A stretch of 5,730 nt of DNA, taken from contig JAQGHP010000031.1 in assembly GCA_028288775.1 (NCBI GenBank), forward strand, positions 1-5,730, given 5' to 3'. Shown one piece after another: positions 5,679 to 5,730 of the stretch (the first letter of the stretch is position 1; each line of letters opens with the position of its first letter). Under the pieces are notes generated by a model. The model saw only the letters and a program-made list of their open reading frames with translations. It searched no databases and was not told where the DNA came from. The position numbers and the translations under genes are program-made. The stretch is from Phycisphaerales bacterium. GTDB lineage: Bacteria > Planctomycetota > Phycisphaerae > Tepidisphaerales > Tepidisphaeraceae.

Positions 5679-5730
5679 GGAGGGGCCGGATATGGACCGA
5701 TCGCCAATCATCAAAAGCGAGCGCTCGCCG
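5679..5730 (+). CDS. Start of a downstream gene with strong Shine-Dalgarno (partial)
   Basis: GGAGGGG (5679-5685) is followed after 6 bases by ATG at 5692, the strongest ribosome binding site in the window. The frame then encodes MDRSPIIKSERSP and is still open at the window end. The coding part is 5692-5730; the listed span includes the binding site. Same strand as the PA14 gene, starting 83 bases after its stop, so co-transcription is possible if the intervening hairpins do not terminate fully. Thirteen residues are too few to name a product. Confidence 0.5.

Overview
The window is GC-rich DNA with three complete genes and the first codons of a fourth. It most likely comes from a planctomycete, probably on the Phycisphaerae/Tepidisphaerales side. 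Three features support this: a pseudopilin of the class common in Planctomycetota, Lentisphaerota and Verrucomicrobiota (GFTLVELLVVIGIIALLISI start, FQCPTD motif, C-terminal DGH motif); a Hanks-type Ser/Thr kinase with a C-terminal bundle of membrane helices; and a secreted protein joining a helical module familiar from planctomycetes to a PA14 domain. The two divergent genes have no visible Shine-Dalgarno sequence, which also fits that phylum. The assignment is by recognition of protein families, without a database search.

Layout. Positions 1-286 contain no gene I can support. AT-rich repeats made of the words AGATTTG and ATTTCAGAT fill 137-274 and end just beyond the stop of the pseudopilin gene (287-1045, minus). 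A 309-base gap (1046-1354) separates it from the kinase. This gap holds a good sigma70-type promoter with a palindrome in its spacer, a leader hairpin touching the pseudopilin ribosome binding site, and two hairpin or palindrome elements on the kinase 3' side. The kinase gene (1355-3205, minus) is divergent from the secreted PA14 protein gene (about 3479-5608, plus). About 270 bases lie between the two starts and contain several inverted repeats. After the PA14 gene come a weak terminator-like hairpin, a second hairpin, a strong Shine-Dalgarno sequence and a start codon at 5692 for a gene that runs off the window.

How the parts may fit together. The kinase would sit in the cytoplasmic membrane with its catalytic domain inside. 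The PA14 protein would be exported and, from its domains, could bind glycans or attach to the cell surface. The pseudopilin would be a minor component or substrate of a type II secretion or type IV pilus-like system. The shared control region makes co-regulation of kinase and PA14 protein possible, but the sequence does not prove a pathway link. No mobile element, CRISPR array, tRNA or rRNA was seen. I see no clear new multi-gene system. The most interesting items are regulatory (pseudopilin promoter and leader, heptamer repeat) and architectural (kinase fused to a four-helix membrane module; PA14 protein without an evident catalytic domain).
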